Assembly (NCBI GenBank): GCA_033032865.1
Contig: JAWHQI010000064.1
Location: forward strand, 4,774,001 to 4,838,000
DNA: 64,000 bases
Source of the DNA: Dactylorhiza incarnata
Taxonomy: Eukaryota; Streptophyta; Magnoliopsida; Asparagales; Orchidaceae
Direction: 5' to 3'
Notes under the pieces: generated by a model
Database searches by the model: none
The model's input: the letters and a program-made list of their open reading frames with translations, nothing else
What the model was told of the DNA's origin: nothing
Translations under genes and position numbers: made by a program
Shown: in pieces, positions 9,699 to 20,898 of the stretch
Numbering within the stretch: the stretch's first letter is position 1
Layout of the letters: each line of letters begins with the position of its first letter

Positions 9699-11557
9699 AT
9701 GGATCCCAAGATAAACTCTGGTTTCGACATTGATCTCGACTCCTTTCAAGCCGCTGCAGAAAATTATAAGAACATCATAGCTCTCTTCACTGAAGCTGGA
9801 TTGGACAAACTCATCTCCACAAGATGCAAGCTCCTGGAAACAGAGCTCACAGAGCTGATGACTCATGTTCAGATATCTGAACAAGGAGAAATCCAAGGAA
9901 CAATCTATGAGACACCAGTCTCAATCTCTGCAGAACATATTAGGACCACCTTTGATCTCCCTTCAGGTATATCCTAATATTATCTTTGTTCAAATAAAAT
10001 AGGGAAAGGAAATCAATTTCTAAAGAGTAACCTTGTAAGTCTTTATCATTCCCCTATTAGGTGATGAATCTATAGACCTCAAACCTGATGAAATCAAGCA
10101 TCTGCTAACCACCATGAAGTTTTCAAGGGATAAATCAATCCATCTAAAGAAAATAGACTTTTCTGAGGAGTACAGACTGCTAGCAGATATAGTAGGAAAG
10201 ATACTACTATGCAAAATTTCAGCCCATGATGCAGTACCCAAGCAGCAACTGAACATCATGGGGGCCCTTGTATTGAAGAAGAAAATAGACTGGGTCAGCT
10301 GTCTGCTCAAGATGATAGGCTCTAGATATTCTCACAAAGAGAATGCCTACATGAGGATTATGAGTCAAGTACTCTGCACTCCTTCCCTGACCTCTGTAGG
10401 TCAAAAGGAATTCCTATCCCTCCTGGAAAGAGGATGTCCATTGCCCTCTTCTCCAAATGGACCAGGCAAATCCCCAAGCCTGGTTCCATTCCTGACAGAA
10501 CTCCCTCTCCTCCTAATTCTCCTGGTCATCCATCTTCTCCTCCTCCTCCTCCAAGAAACACCCCTCTACCACCCTCATCTACTCCACTAGTCTCTTCCAC
10601 TCTCATAACTCCTACTCTACCTACCTCTTCTCAAACACCTGCTCAAACAGCAGTTTCTCCATCTCTTCCTCCTCCCACATTCTCATCCTCTCCACCTCCT
10701 TTATCACCCATACCTCATATATCAACTAACTTCTCTCCAGCTTCATCACCACCTCCACCACTCTCTACTCATCACCAACCACAACATGAACCATCTGCAT
10801 CCACTGAAGCTCTCCTCACTCAGTGCATTGCATCAGCAGCTCAAACATTCCAAGCAATGTTGGATGAGCACTGCTCTCAGATTCATTCCTCCATCCTACA
10901 CATGCACACCCAAATAGATGGGGTCAGTGCCTCTGTGTAAAGTCTGAAAAACTCTCTCTCTTCCTCAAGAGTTACCAAGTCTTTCTTAACCTCCTTGGCC
11001 AAGAAGGTCAAGAAGGGGGAGAAGCTAGATGAAGAGCAGCCCTCCAATCTTAAATTTTCCTCACACAAATCCCCTCCTTCTTCAAAATCTGACAGTCTTG
11101 CACTGCTCAAGACAATTGGAAATGAGAAAGTACCTGAGCTACATATTGAAGAACAAACAATAGAGGTACTCAATATAGCAAGAGAGGCTGCAAATCAAGT
11201 GGTACTATTACAAGGGGAGGCAAGCAGGGCAGAAAATGAAGCTGAAAAAGAAGATGTGGCAGATGGTGAGAAAGACAAAGAAACTGAAACTCAGGGGGGA
11301 TGGATACTGCTATGAATGAAGCTGAAAATGAAAAAGGACAGCTAGATGCTGTGTTGGCTGAAGTTGAAGCTCAGGTGGAGCCAGATGCTGTTTTAACTAA
11401 TGCTGAAATAGAAATAGAAGGCTCTGAAGTTCCATTCCAGGGGGAGCACACCAGTGTGACTCAGGGGCAGCTGAGGGTACAATCTGCTACTGAGAAAGAG
11501 CAACCCACCAAAGTATTCAAAAGAAAAAGAAAGACTCCTACCCCTCCTGAATCATGA
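9699..11557 (+). pseudogene. Accessory ORF3 of element B (plant transposon-protein domain, proline-rich, acidic tail), with intron
   Basis: The first segment (9699-9965) and the segment from 10061 read as one frame if a GT...AG intron at 9966-10060 is removed; the splice preserves the frame. The N-terminal ~230 residues resemble the putative plant transposon protein domain (Transposase_32/PMD-like pattern with SAEHIRTTFDLPSG, YRLLADIVGKILL and DAVPKQQLNIMGALV); this is recognition from memory. A frame change near 10430 leads to a proline/serine-rich stretch (PPPPPRNTPLPPSS), a stop at 10938, then an acidic, coiled-coil-prone tail (LLQGEASRAENEAEKEDV), and a second frame change at the G-run near 11297. 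Position before the polypurine tract matches the env-like ORF of SIRE elements. Function unknown. Confidence 0.6.
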
Positions 11558-11756
11558 TTGAAAATAATGCTAATATACTTTACCTTATAGTTGAATACTA
11601 AACATGAAGTCTGTTTATATAAATCTAGGAAGTTTGTTTATATGATCTCTCTTTCTAATTGCTCTTCTGATTGTTTGACATATTTCTGTTCTATATAATT
11701 GCCCTGCTGAGTTGATTAAATGTTAGTACAATTTCCCTCTAAATAGGGTTAAGACA

Positions 11757-11769
11757 AATAAGGGGAGAT
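11757..11769 (+). other. Polypurine tract of element B
   Basis: AATAAGGGGAGAT immediately precedes the 3' LTR start TGTTGGG. It would prime plus-strand DNA synthesis. Confidence 0.9.
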
Positions 11770-13023
11770 TGTTGGGAAAATGATTTCTCTTAACCCCTGA
11801 AAATGAGTTAAATATGAATTCCAAGAAAGGAAAATCAAGGTAAGTAAATATGCGTCGAATAGTATTCGACGCAACGTCGAAGTTGTGTCGACGTTTCTTT
11901 CAGAATGAGTCGAAGTAGCTCCAAGCAGAATTCGACGTATCCTATGTCGACGTAGCTCTGACTTCTAGTCGACGTATCTTGAGAAGTCGACGCACCCTAG
12001 TCGACGCACCTTCCTTATTCTCCTCTCAACGCTCTGCCAGGACGAATTCGACGCCTACGTCGAATAGTAATCGACGCACGTCGATTTCTATGATTAATTC
12101 AAAAATTGTCAGATCTCTTTCCTTCTTTCATAGATCTGATTTATATGGAATCAATTTATTCTTTATAGCCGTTCTGAATCATTCTTTCCTTTAATAAGAT
12201 TCTTGGCTAAATTGATTAAATCCTTTATGGACATTATTTGAAATCAGATTGAATACTTTCCTTCTATGGATATAACTGTTATGGAAATTTCTCTTTCTTT
12301 CTAATACTCTGCCTGCTAATTGATTACTCTCCTATAGTGTTATTTTAATGAACAGAGCTATAAATAACAAGGTGGTCGGCAGAGAGCAACAAGTAGTGAT
12401 CCACCATTTTTACATTTGAAAAGAGGAAAAACTCCCAAGTAAAAAGAAAGAGAGTTGAGAAAGATTCCTGCAGCAAGCATCAAGCATTCTTCTTCTTCTG
12501 CTTCTAAAGCCATACTGCTGCAAAATTCTAAAGAACTTATAATCTCCTTCTCACTATAGAAGGGAGATTTAATTCACTACTTCTTGTGCTTCCAATCTTC
12601 TTGCTAGGAAGAAGATTCATTCTTGTCTTAAATACTTCTTTTTCTTTTTCTTATTTTCATTCTCACATATTGTAAAAGAGTTTTTAGAATCACTCTTCAA
12701 AAAATTCAGTTGTACTGGTTCTAAGAGTCTCCTTATCAAAAGACTCAGTGCAAGATAGTGAATTTCCTACCAAGGGGGTAGAAGAGTGGACTACCCAAAG
12801 TTTGGGGAACCACTATATTTCCTTGTGTTGTGCTGTGATTTCTTTTCTTGCATTTATTTTCTTTACTTGGTTAATTCTTGTTGGTGTGTGGGAAGCCTTA
12901 ATCTGTGATCACCACATATAAATATATATAAGTATTAACTTTGCACAAAAATATTTTTAAATCTCTATTCACCCCCCCCCCCCCCCTCTAGAGAATTCTA
13001 GTGAGGTTAATTGTGCACTTTCA
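11770..13023 (+). repeat. Element B 3' LTR (1254 bp)
   Basis: Same start and end as the 5' LTR; differs by one instead of three 34-bp units, an inserted CGACGCACC-containing stretch at about 11993-12008, and scattered substitutions. Ends CACTTTCA directly before the CAAAT duplication. Confidence 0.92.
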
Positions 13024-13659
13024 CAAATATGAATGAGAAGTTTGTTCAACCAGGTAGATCAAGACGCAACACATGGAATTACCAATTTACATTTTTTCAG
13101 GATTGAAATTTTTAATGCAGTGTTGGATTGGATGCTAAATGAGCTAAATGACCGTTTTGATGAAGTCAACACAGAATTGCTAATGTGTGTTGCTTGTCTG
13201 GACCCAAAGAATCAATTTGCTGCTTATGATAAACAAAAACTAATTCATCTTGCTAAATTATACTCATATGATTTTACTCCAATAGAGTTGCAGTTACTTG
13301 AAGGACAACTTGACATGTATATTTTTGACATGCGATCTGCATCGCCGGACATATTTTCAGAAATTAAGGGAATCAGTGTACTTCCTCAAAAATTAGTGGA
13401 ATTAAAAAGAGAAGATACTTACCGGCTAGTTTTCAGATTGTTAAAGTTAGCTTGCCTCCTACCTGTTGCAACAGCTAGCGTTGAAAGAACATTTTCTGCA
13501 ATGAAGATAATAAAGAATCGTCTGCGAAACAGAATGGGAGATGAATGGATGAATGATTGTTTGGTGACATATATTGAAAAAGACGTTGCAGATACAATTA
13601 CAAATGAAGAAATTATTTCACGTTTTCAGAGTATGTGTCAACGTAAAGCATCATGTTGA
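13024..13659 (+). pseudogene. hAT transposase, C-terminal part with dimerisation domain
   Basis: Continues the transposase from 5526 after element B. The frame is open for about 208 residues to a TGA at 13657. It holds the hAT family C-terminal dimerisation motif: LACLLPVATASVERTFSAMK followed by NRLRNRMGDEWMNDCLVTYI. This domain joins transposase monomers. It cannot be expressed with its own N-terminus because element B and three stops lie between. Copy 2 (56872-57371) is near-identical but carries TGA where this copy has CGA after NRL. Confidence 0.9.
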
Positions 13660-13843
13660 TCTGTAAGTTTTTATAATGTTTTGTTTTGAATTTTCATGTA
13701 ATTGCATTTTATTGTAATATTGTGTTGAATATTTTTCTTACATAAATATCTCAGGAAAAAAAAATTTCGGGGGCGCTGCCCCCGAACCCCCGCTCAAGGG
13801 CCCTACCCCCCCCCCCCCCCCATCGACAATACTTACATTGTGT

Positions 13844-15155
13844 CAGCATCGTGGATGATTAATTCCTGATTTAGTCGAACACTAGCAACATTAGTAACAG
13901 GGAGGGTAGATTGATTAGGCAGTGTAATAAAATGATTTTGAACATAGTTGTGAGATATACATAATTTCAAATCATAAGCAATATGAGAACTCGCTCCATA
14001 ATTTAAAATTCAAGAAGAATTTGAAATGGATAAAGACGAGGAACTGGTTGAAAAAGCCAAACCATAGGAGGATGAATGAGTTGATTCATCTAATTGTGGC
14101 TGAGTGGCATTGGAGATTTGTTTTTGCAGCAACAACAAAACCTGTTGATATTTTTGATGAGCAAGATCCATTCATGTACGACTAGTTTCAGAAACTTGAT
14201 TGATGATGCCTGGTGTAGTGAGTGATCGGGATCCAGGGAAAGGTTTCTTGTAAACTGGAGGAAATCCATGTAACTTATAACATTTGTCCTTGGAATGACC
14301 CAGAAGACCACAATATGCACATAAGCGTGATCCTTCTTAGGAAACTTGTTTTTGTTCTCTGTAGATTTTGAAATATGTTGCACAACAAAAGCAAGCGGTA
14401 GATCAATCGACTGAGAAACAAATCCAATTTCATATTGTTTTTCTTCTTGAAGAACAAGTAAGAACACTCTATTGATCGGAGGAAGAGGTTCCATGAGCAA
14501 AATTTGTCCATGAATTTGAGAAAAATTATTTCCATGACCCATAAGGAAACTCATGACATACTCCATGCAATTGTATTCAAGTAAAGGACGAGATCCACCA
14601 CAGGTACACAAATTAATAGGTTTGTATTTGCCTAATTCCTCCCAGATGACCTTAAATTTAGTAAAGTATTGGCTCACGGAGAGATTTCCTTGATTGAGAC
14701 TCATTAAGTCTCGCTTTAATTGAAAAATGTGAGGGTCATTTCGCTGCTGAAAGCGTTCTTGATGATCAATTCATATATCTACAGCAGAGGAGGAATTGAT
14801 CACGCTAGCATTAATTTCTTTGGAAATGGAATTCAAAAGCCACGATGCCACAATATTTTTGTTGCGTAGCCATGCGAGAGATAAGGAGGGATCGCGATAT
14901 GTAGGAGTAGCAATTGATCCATCAACGAAGCCGAATTTGTTTTTGCCAATCAGAGCCATCTTCATCGCACGATTCCAAGAACTGTAATTATCGCCATTCA
15001 ATGGATGAGAGACAAATTGAATCTGGATTATCAGAATGATGAAGATAAAACTGATTTGAAGCATCATCGAGGGTCTTTGTTGATGGAAGAACCTCATCAC
15101 GTTTGGAGGTATCCATTCCAACGCAGAAGGAAGAAAATGATTATCTCTCTAATAC
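13844..15155 (-). mobile_element. Copia retrotransposon fragment (gag end), minus strand
   Basis: Begins where hAT homology stops. Gag sequence runs on the minus strand, and at its right end TGGTATTAGAG (minus, about 15143-15153) is primer-site-like. Protease and pol are absent, and no matching 3' LTR is seen, so the element is truncated at about 13844. Confidence 0.65.
14090..15121 (-). pseudogene. Copia-like Gag, broken
   Basis: Two minus-strand frames. The upstream one (15121 to 14771) carries the Copia-like N-terminal domain: FVSHPLNGDNYSSWNRAMKM and KNKFGFVDGSI. The downstream one (14704 to 14090) carries the capsid-like part: MSLNQGNLSVSQYFTKFKVI, WEELGKYKP and CTCGG. The CX2C of a zinc knuckle is not recognisable; the sequence there reads HIVVFW. 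A gap with stops separates the two frames at 14705-14770. Clearly a dead copy. Confidence 0.75.
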
Positions 15156-16290
15156 CATATTAAGAATAGATCACGCTAGTAGTTGTTTTTCGAGGGTGAC
15201 AAATCACCGCTCATTACAATGAGTTTTTGGGATCACTGGAGTTGCTTGAAGCGGAGCGTGCTCGGGAGTAGTCTGGAAGATTGAATGCAGCAACGAAGGC
15301 TCCAGACTCGAAGCCCAGACGCCGTAGGAGATCTTCAAGCCGTCTTCGAAGGAGAACTTGAATGTCGAAGGAGATCTTCGAGGGAATTTTCGAACACCGA
15401 AGGAGGTCTCTGAGCAATCTTAAGGGAAGACTTAAGAACTCTACCTGGTGCTGAAGACAATGTGTCTTCAAATGAGAGCTCAGGACCTTTTTTATAGCTT
15501 TTGAGGGGGAGTCCTGGTAATTGTGCCACCTTGATTTCTGGATGGCTGAATAGAAACTCACGATCGGGGGCACACAGATCGCCAATTTCTGGAATATGAC
15601 GTCATTGCCCCCCCCCCCCCCCCGGACGTCCCGGGAGGTCCGAGTGGCCCGGTTGATCCCGTTGGTGAGACGGTGACAAACGACGACGGGCGCGCGGCGG
15701 GAGACAAGTGTGGCGACAGGCGCGCGACGGGAGGCGAGTGTGGTGGGGGGAGGCGAGCGCGGCGGCTGGAGGCGAGCGCGGCGGCGGGAGGCGAGCGCGG
15801 CGGCGGGAAGCGAGCGCGGCGGCGAGGGAGATCGCAGAGGCGGGTGGAGAGCGCGGCAACAAGAAGCGAGCGCGACGGTGGGGAGGCGAGCACTGTGGAG
15901 GCAAGGCGAGTGCGGCGGTGAGAGACGAGTGGCGGCCGTGAGCACAGCGGAGGCGAGCGACGGAGGGCGAGCGCTGCAGCGGAGCGAGGCCGAGCGGAGG
16001 GCGCACGGCTTCCGGGCACGCGTCCCTTCATGACTCCACGGGAAGGTCGCGTGGCTTCCGGCCGCATGACCCTCCGCGGCTCCACGCAGCTTCTGTCCGC
16101 GCGGAGGTGGTGCGGCCTCCGTCTGTGTGGCCTGCGCGAATGCGCTGCCGGCACAGAGGTCACACGAAAGCCGCGTGGCGGTCGCTTAGGGGGTGTGGTT
16201 ACCCACACCCCTATATATAATGGGCGCGCAAGTCGTTACGGTGTCTGTTTGGGACTAAACAGATTCGAAATTGCGCAAGAATGAGACCGT
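15156..16290 (-). repeat. Probable 5' LTR of the preceding Copia fragment (right end uncertain)
   Basis: Lies directly outside the primer-site-like sequence. A TATA-like GCTATAAAAAAGG is on the minus strand at about 15486-15498. No second LTR is available to fix the right boundary, and TG/CA ends are not evident, so the extent is an estimate. Includes a C-run at 15607-15622 and the GC-rich repeats at 15695-15990. Confidence 0.35.
15695..15990. repeat. GC-rich degenerate minisatellite
   Basis: About 15 degenerate copies of GGCGAGCGCGGCGGCGGGA (roughly 18-20 bp). Several frames are open through it on both strands only because the unit lacks stop codons. Confidence 0.75.
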
Positions 16291-16500
16291 TGGAATTATA
16301 TCGGCGAGCCGATCGAGGTCGCGATAAAAAATCTTCGGTTCAACTAAACAATTTTTAGGGAACCTCATCAACTGTGTTGATAGGGACATGGAATAAAACT
16401 ATATAGACTTTATTTAAAAATAATATATAGCAAATGATGGATACTAATAAGTAATCACCAAATAATTAAATGTGGAAAATTAAGGCCTATCGGCCCTTAA

Positions 16501-17695
16501 GGCTCTGTTTGAGACAGCTCTGGCGGATGAAAAAACTCTAATCTAACCGTGAGATGGAAAAGCTCTAATCTAACAGTGAGCGTTGTTTTTAGTTGTTTGG
16601 GACAACTCCTTATAAACAGTTGAGCGAGAATAAATTTTAATAAAGTGCTCTTTCAAGGCTCTTTTCCGAATCTACCTAGCCCCCGCGTTCGACTCCCGTG
16701 AAAGTTGCTTTTCGCATCCTCCATCAAGGCGAGCCGTCGCCTATTCCTTCCCGAAGAGCTGCACGCATTCCTCCCGTTACAGACGAGAGCTTCATTATTC
16801 ACTCTGTTTTAGGGTTTCGCTCGTTCCCAGTTTCTTCCTCCCGTTCCCAGGCGTGATCAATCCTCGTTGGGCTCAACGGTGATTCTTCTCCGGCGCTAGC
16901 GTCGGCTTCAGCAAATCCTCCAAAGTTCTTCCCTCCGATTCTTCTCCTCCAGGGCTCCACTCCTCGAGTGGATCTCTATCGAGCAGCTCCCAAGCAGATA
17001 GAGCAGATCCCGACCCATTTCTTCCCATTCGCCTCCTCCTGGCTGAAGCCTCCTGTTCCGCCGACTAGATCCTTTTTTGCCGTCGACCGGATCTTCCCTC
17101 TGCCATTGACTGGAGGAGCCTGCAAACGGTTGCATCGATCAAAGACAGACAAACAGCTCAAAAAAAGTATAGGGTTTCTTGAGGACAAACATTTTATTGT
17201 TTTTGTTTGAAGATTCATTAGGCAAACAGCTCAAAGGATCATTTAACATGACTGAATTGCTGTCCTCTTCTGTTTGAAGATTCATTAGGTATCGCTTCTT
17301 ATATTTTGATCGCCTCTGTTATTCTTGTATTTGGGATTTATCATAGCTTAATACATATATGAAATTTGGATGATTAGAGCATGGAGAGTTGCTACAGTTG
17401 TAGATGATGATATGCATCATATATGAATTTTTGTATGATGTGAAATTTGTATGTTGTGAAATTTGTATGATTGAATTGTTGATATGCAAGTGTTTTTAAT
17501 AAAAAAAAACAACTTTTGAAATGTCTTTCAACCAAACAGTTTTTTTTTTTGAAAAAGTTATATTCGATCAGTACTTGTGTACGGGCGCTCCAAACAGTCT
17601 GCTGCTTTCCAAAACAGTTTCTCAACGAGTTCTGTTCAATCAGCTCTATTCGATCAGCCTCTTTTCCATCCGCCAGAGCTGTCCCAAACAGTGCC
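16501..17695. mobile_element. Non-autonomous PIF/Harbinger-like DNA element, 1195 bp
   Basis: Terminal inverted repeats are clear: GGCTCTGTTTGAGACAGCTC at the left and, on the minus strand from the right end, GGCACTGTTTGGGACAGCTC; similarity extends through CTGGCGGATG. TAA flanks both sides (16498-16500 and 17696-17698), the 3-bp target typical of PIF/Harbinger. No transposase frame is present. Interior 16670-17200 is genic-looking (TAGGGTTTCGCTC, pyrimidine-rich) and could be a captured 5' gene segment, but I recognise no product. Confidence 0.8.
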
Positions 17696-17698
17696 TAA

Positions 17699-17917
17699 GA
17701 CTCCGTTTTGCGCTGCTTTGCACCGATGAGTTGGGACAAAAACTCTATCATCATAGAATGTATGTTTGACATGTCAGCGGTCATGACCGCTACCAAGAAA
17801 ATAAAACTAGTTTTGAAGATAAAAGTGGATAAAGTTCCTTAGGTGAGTCCGGGCGTTCACAAACAATGGTTCATAATTACCGCGTTCACGATCGCCTCTG
17901 CGGCACCAAACAAAGCC
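17699..17917. mobile_element. Tourist-like MITE, about 219 bp
   Basis: Left end GACTCCGTTTTGCGCTGC and right end (minus strand) GGCTTTGTTTGGTGCCGC form an imperfect inverted repeat, about 12 of 18 matching. TAA flanks both sides (17696-17698 shared with the previous element, and 17918-17920). Confidence 0.55.
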
Positions 17918-17920
17918 TAA

Positions 17921-18448
17921 ATCAACAATGAAAATGATTATTTATTTCATCACCTAACAAATATGTATACACGGTTGATAAAAAACATGGAATAAAAAAA
18001 TATTTAAGGTTCCTGGCATTATGCTCCATGCAGCATCTGCATGCCAAGCATGAAGCTCTGGGAAGAAGGCGAAGTTCCTTTCCTTAAGCGCGGCGAGGCG
18101 GCCTCTGGCCGATCGATGAGCTGGCGAAGCATAGAAATAAAATTAAAAAAAAAATATTCTTCATTCAATGTGTTCATATTTCATAAACATAGCGGGAGAT
18201 CATAAAATGTATGAACTCACAAAAGTTCATAAACAGAGCCGGGGCGCAAACCTGTCTCTGCTTTAGAACAGAGCATAAGTCGGCAACCCTGCTTAATTTG
18301 AGTTGAAGCAAACTCAGAATCAAGCAATGGCGGCAGTCTAGAAGGTCGGCATCCATAAAGACTTGGATGACTGATATAGGTTTGAAACTAGAGGCGGCAG
18401 AGGAACTGTTGCGGTCATTCAACGCTCTTCTAGACCGGCAGAGGAACT
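17921..18448. other. Unassigned noncoding sequence
   Basis: No recognisable gene, repeat or element end. Short frames here have no family resemblance. Confidence 0.5.
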
Positions 18449-18600
18449 AGTTGGTGATGGAGGCCAACGCTAAGTCCCTCTATCTAGGAGGTCGCGGGTT
18501 CAAGACCCCACCTCAACAACCCGCTGCACATGGATCGCATTCCGCGTGCGAAAATGAGTTGAGATGTGCGGCCTAAAAACCTGTTCAAAAATGGAATCAT
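18449..18600 (+). mobile_element. Candidate tRNA-derived SINE copy
   Basis: TTGGTGATGGAGG at 18451 and, about 40 bp on, GCGGGTTCAAGACCCC at 18494-18509, a B-box-like GGTTCAAGACC, followed by ACCTCAACAAC. The same order recurs in minus orientation at 25341-25530 and 25909-26101. The 3' boundary is an estimate; the sequence ends at a Copia insertion at 18643. Confidence 0.45.
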
Positions 18601-18642
18601 GCGTGGATCATCATAAAAGAAACCTTCAGAAAATGGTGAAAG

Positions 18643-19584
18643 TGTAGGAAATGAAGGTCGCAGGTAACGACGTCTCCCACCGATCAATAGAGCAAACAAA
18701 ACCTGAGAAAAATTAAACCAACAAAATAAACACACAAACACAGAGATATACGTGGAAAACCTTCACAACTTGAAGGTCAAAAACCGCGGGGCACGGCACA
18801 ACAAAATCCACTATAATAAATAAGGATTACAACGTTAATCTAGGTTTGCCCAAACCTAGAATGCCCACCGGATTTGACAACAAATCCAACCTTCTCCACA
18901 AACAAAGATGAACACCACTTCTCTACAATAGGATAATAATATACTCTCTCTTCAAGCACAATAGCAAGTGAAAACGAGATAGAAAACACCTTACGACGTA
19001 GACGAAGAGGCCTTTGAAAGCGGTGGAGAAATCTCCAAGCAAGTTGAGGAAACACTTCCTCCTTCCGGTAACGGCAACAGCGGCTACACCGCTCTTCCAA
19101 TCAGCGGCAGCAGGCGACAACAACCACCACAAGAGCAGCAGCCCAAACAGCCCTCTCTTTCTCCAACTGAAGGTCGGCGACACCTCCTCTCCTTCCAGCG
19201 ACAGCAATGGCGATAGCAACTCTAGGCGCCGGCGACAGCAGCCCCAGCGACAGCACCTCTCTCCTTCACGCACACCGGCGGCTCTCTCCAAGATCGAGAG
19301 AAAAGAAGAAAAAAGGGGAGGGGCAGCAATGTGCGATAGAGAGAGAGGGAGAGAGAATATGTTTTTTATCAACCCTAACTCCTCCTCATTTTACCAAGCA
19401 GAACTGCTCACGCCAAAACCAGTCCGGTTCAGTTGAACCGGACCCAAAAACCTGCCCAGAAATTCTGTCCAAAAACAAGGACAGAGCCTAGCGCGCTGCA
19501 AAGTGCATTTTTACCAGGTTGCAACCTAAATTCCTGAATCACTAAAAATCACAAAAAACCTTCTTTAGGGGCTGAACCCCAACA
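18643..19584 (-). repeat. Element D 3' LTR
   Basis: On the minus strand starts TGTTGGGGTTCAGCCCC at 19584 and ends CCTACA at 18643. The polypurine tract (minus TGAAGGGGGAGTT) is at 19585-19597. Confidence 0.95.
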
Positions 19585-19650
19585 AACTCCCCCTTCAGAC
19601 CATAAAGTGAAGTTCTCCACCTGACTCCTTCAAGTGGACATCATGCCGAT

Positions 19651-20895
19651 CTACCGTCGGCAAAAATCATGCTTCTCCCTTGGGACAACTTTCGTCATCA
19701 TATCCGAAGGGTTTTCATCTGTGTGGATCTTCTCCACCACCAACAGCTTCTCCTCGACTGCATCTTGAATCCAGTGATACTTCACGTCGATGTGCTTCGT
19801 CCTGGAGTGAAAGGCGGGATTCTTGGTCAAGAATATAGCACTCTGACTGTCACAAAATACTGTGTACACGTCCTGTCGAAGACCAAGCTCAAGCATGAAC
19901 TTCTTCATCCAAATAAGCTCATTTGACGCCTCAGTCAACGCAATATATTCAGCCTCCGTTGTTGACAATGCCACGCACTTCTGAAGCCTTGACTGCCATG
20001 ACACTGCTCCCCCTGCAAATGTGACCACGAATTCAGAAGTGGATCTCCTCGTGTCAACATCTCCTGATATGTCCGAGTCCGAGTACCCAATAAGTTCTGG
20101 TGGACATCCACCAAACTTTAAGCAAAGGTCTGAGGTACCTCGAAGATAACGGAATATCCATTTCACAGCACTCCAGTGATCTTTCCCTGGGTTTGCCAAA
20201 TAACGGCTCACAGACCCCACAACATGAGCTATGTCTGGCCTAGTACAGACCATAGCATACATCAAACTCCCTACTGCAGATGCATAAGGGATATGACTCA
20301 TCTCTTCCACCTCCTCCTCAGATGAAGGACTTTGAGAACTAGAAAGTCTGAAGTGCCCGGCTAAAGGAGTAGCAACGGGTTTTACCTTGTCCATCATGAA
20401 CCTCTTCAGCACTTTCTCCACATACTCAGACATAGATAGCCATAGTTGACCGGCACTCCTGTCCCTGGTGATTTTCATTCCAAGAATCTTCCTTGCCGGT
20501 CCCAAATCCTTCATTTCAAAGGACTCACCGAGCTCCTTCTTCAACTCAGCTATGCTTGCCTTGTCATTCCCAACAATCAGCATATCATCTACGTACAACA
20601 GCAGAATAGTAAACGCATTCTCAGTCCTCTTCACATACACGCAGTGATCAGCCCTGGTCCGTTGGAATTTGCTCTTCATCATGAACGAGTCAAATTTCTT
20701 ATACCACTGTCTGGGTGCCTGCTTCAACCCATAAAGGCTCTTCTTGAGCCGGCAGACCAGATGATGTTTCCCCTTAGCCACAAAGCCTTCGGGCTGCTCC
20801 ATGTATAGCTCTTCCTCCAAATCACCATGCAAAAATGTCGTCTTGACGTCCATCTGCTCGACTTCAAGATCCATGGAGGCAGCCATACCCAACAC
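19651..20895 (-). pseudogene. Copia reverse transcriptase C-part and RNase H (element D)
   Basis: This 414-residue minus-strand frame continues the polyprotein after a TGA at 20899-20901 (probably from CGA). The reverse transcriptase part starts within EVEQMDVKTTFLHGDLEEEL and contains LKQAPRQWYKKF and the catalytic YVDDML near residue 104. RNase H follows with [21 protein letters not shown] and KHIDVKYHWIQD. These enzymes copy element RNA into DNA in particles. No further stop before the natural end at 19651, about 50 bp from the polypurine tract. Confidence 0.93.
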
Positions 20896-20898
20896 CAG

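Larger units (their letters stand above)
5527..13023 (+). mobile_element. Element B: SIRE/Maximus-like Copia element with gag and accessory ORF but no pol
   Basis: The boundaries are exact: TG...CA LTRs of 1308 and 1254 bp, a primer site at 6837, a polypurine tract at 11757-11769 and a 5-bp CAAAT duplication. Internally there is a long Gag frame, a second zinc-knuckle frame, palindrome arrays and an accessory ORF region. I find no protease, integrase, reverse transcriptase or RNase H signature anywhere between 9263 and 11769. The Gag features (CX2CX4HX4C, then basic stretch, then WSDTDSEDSS and LCLMALEG) are typical of the SIRE/Maximus lineage, which normally has an extra ORF after pol. Element B looks like such an element with pol cleanly missing. 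Confidence 0.85.
3549..13843 (+). mobile_element. hAT transposon copy 1 (DUF4371/ZMYM1-like), both ends missing, split by element B
   Basis: hAT sequence occupies 3549-5526 and 13024-13843 and aligns nearly base for base with the copy at 55319-57719. Its first ~770 bp are missing where element A abuts, and the 3' end stops at about 13843, before the terminal inverted repeat seen in copy 2. A 7.5 kb retrotransposon interrupts the coding region. The 3' untranslated part (13660-13843) has a GC-rich foldback GGGGGCGCTGCCCCCGAACC and a C-run. Confidence 0.85.

Noticed and set aside
15214..16208. Several long arginine/proline/alanine-rich open frames on both strands
   Set aside because: They follow the GC-rich minisatellite with no stop codons in its unit; no domain, and all frames are equally open.
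18490..18509. tRNA gene at the GGTTCAAGACC motif
   Set aside because: No cloverleaf with acceptor and anticodon arms can be drawn; the same layout recurs as a dispersed repeat.
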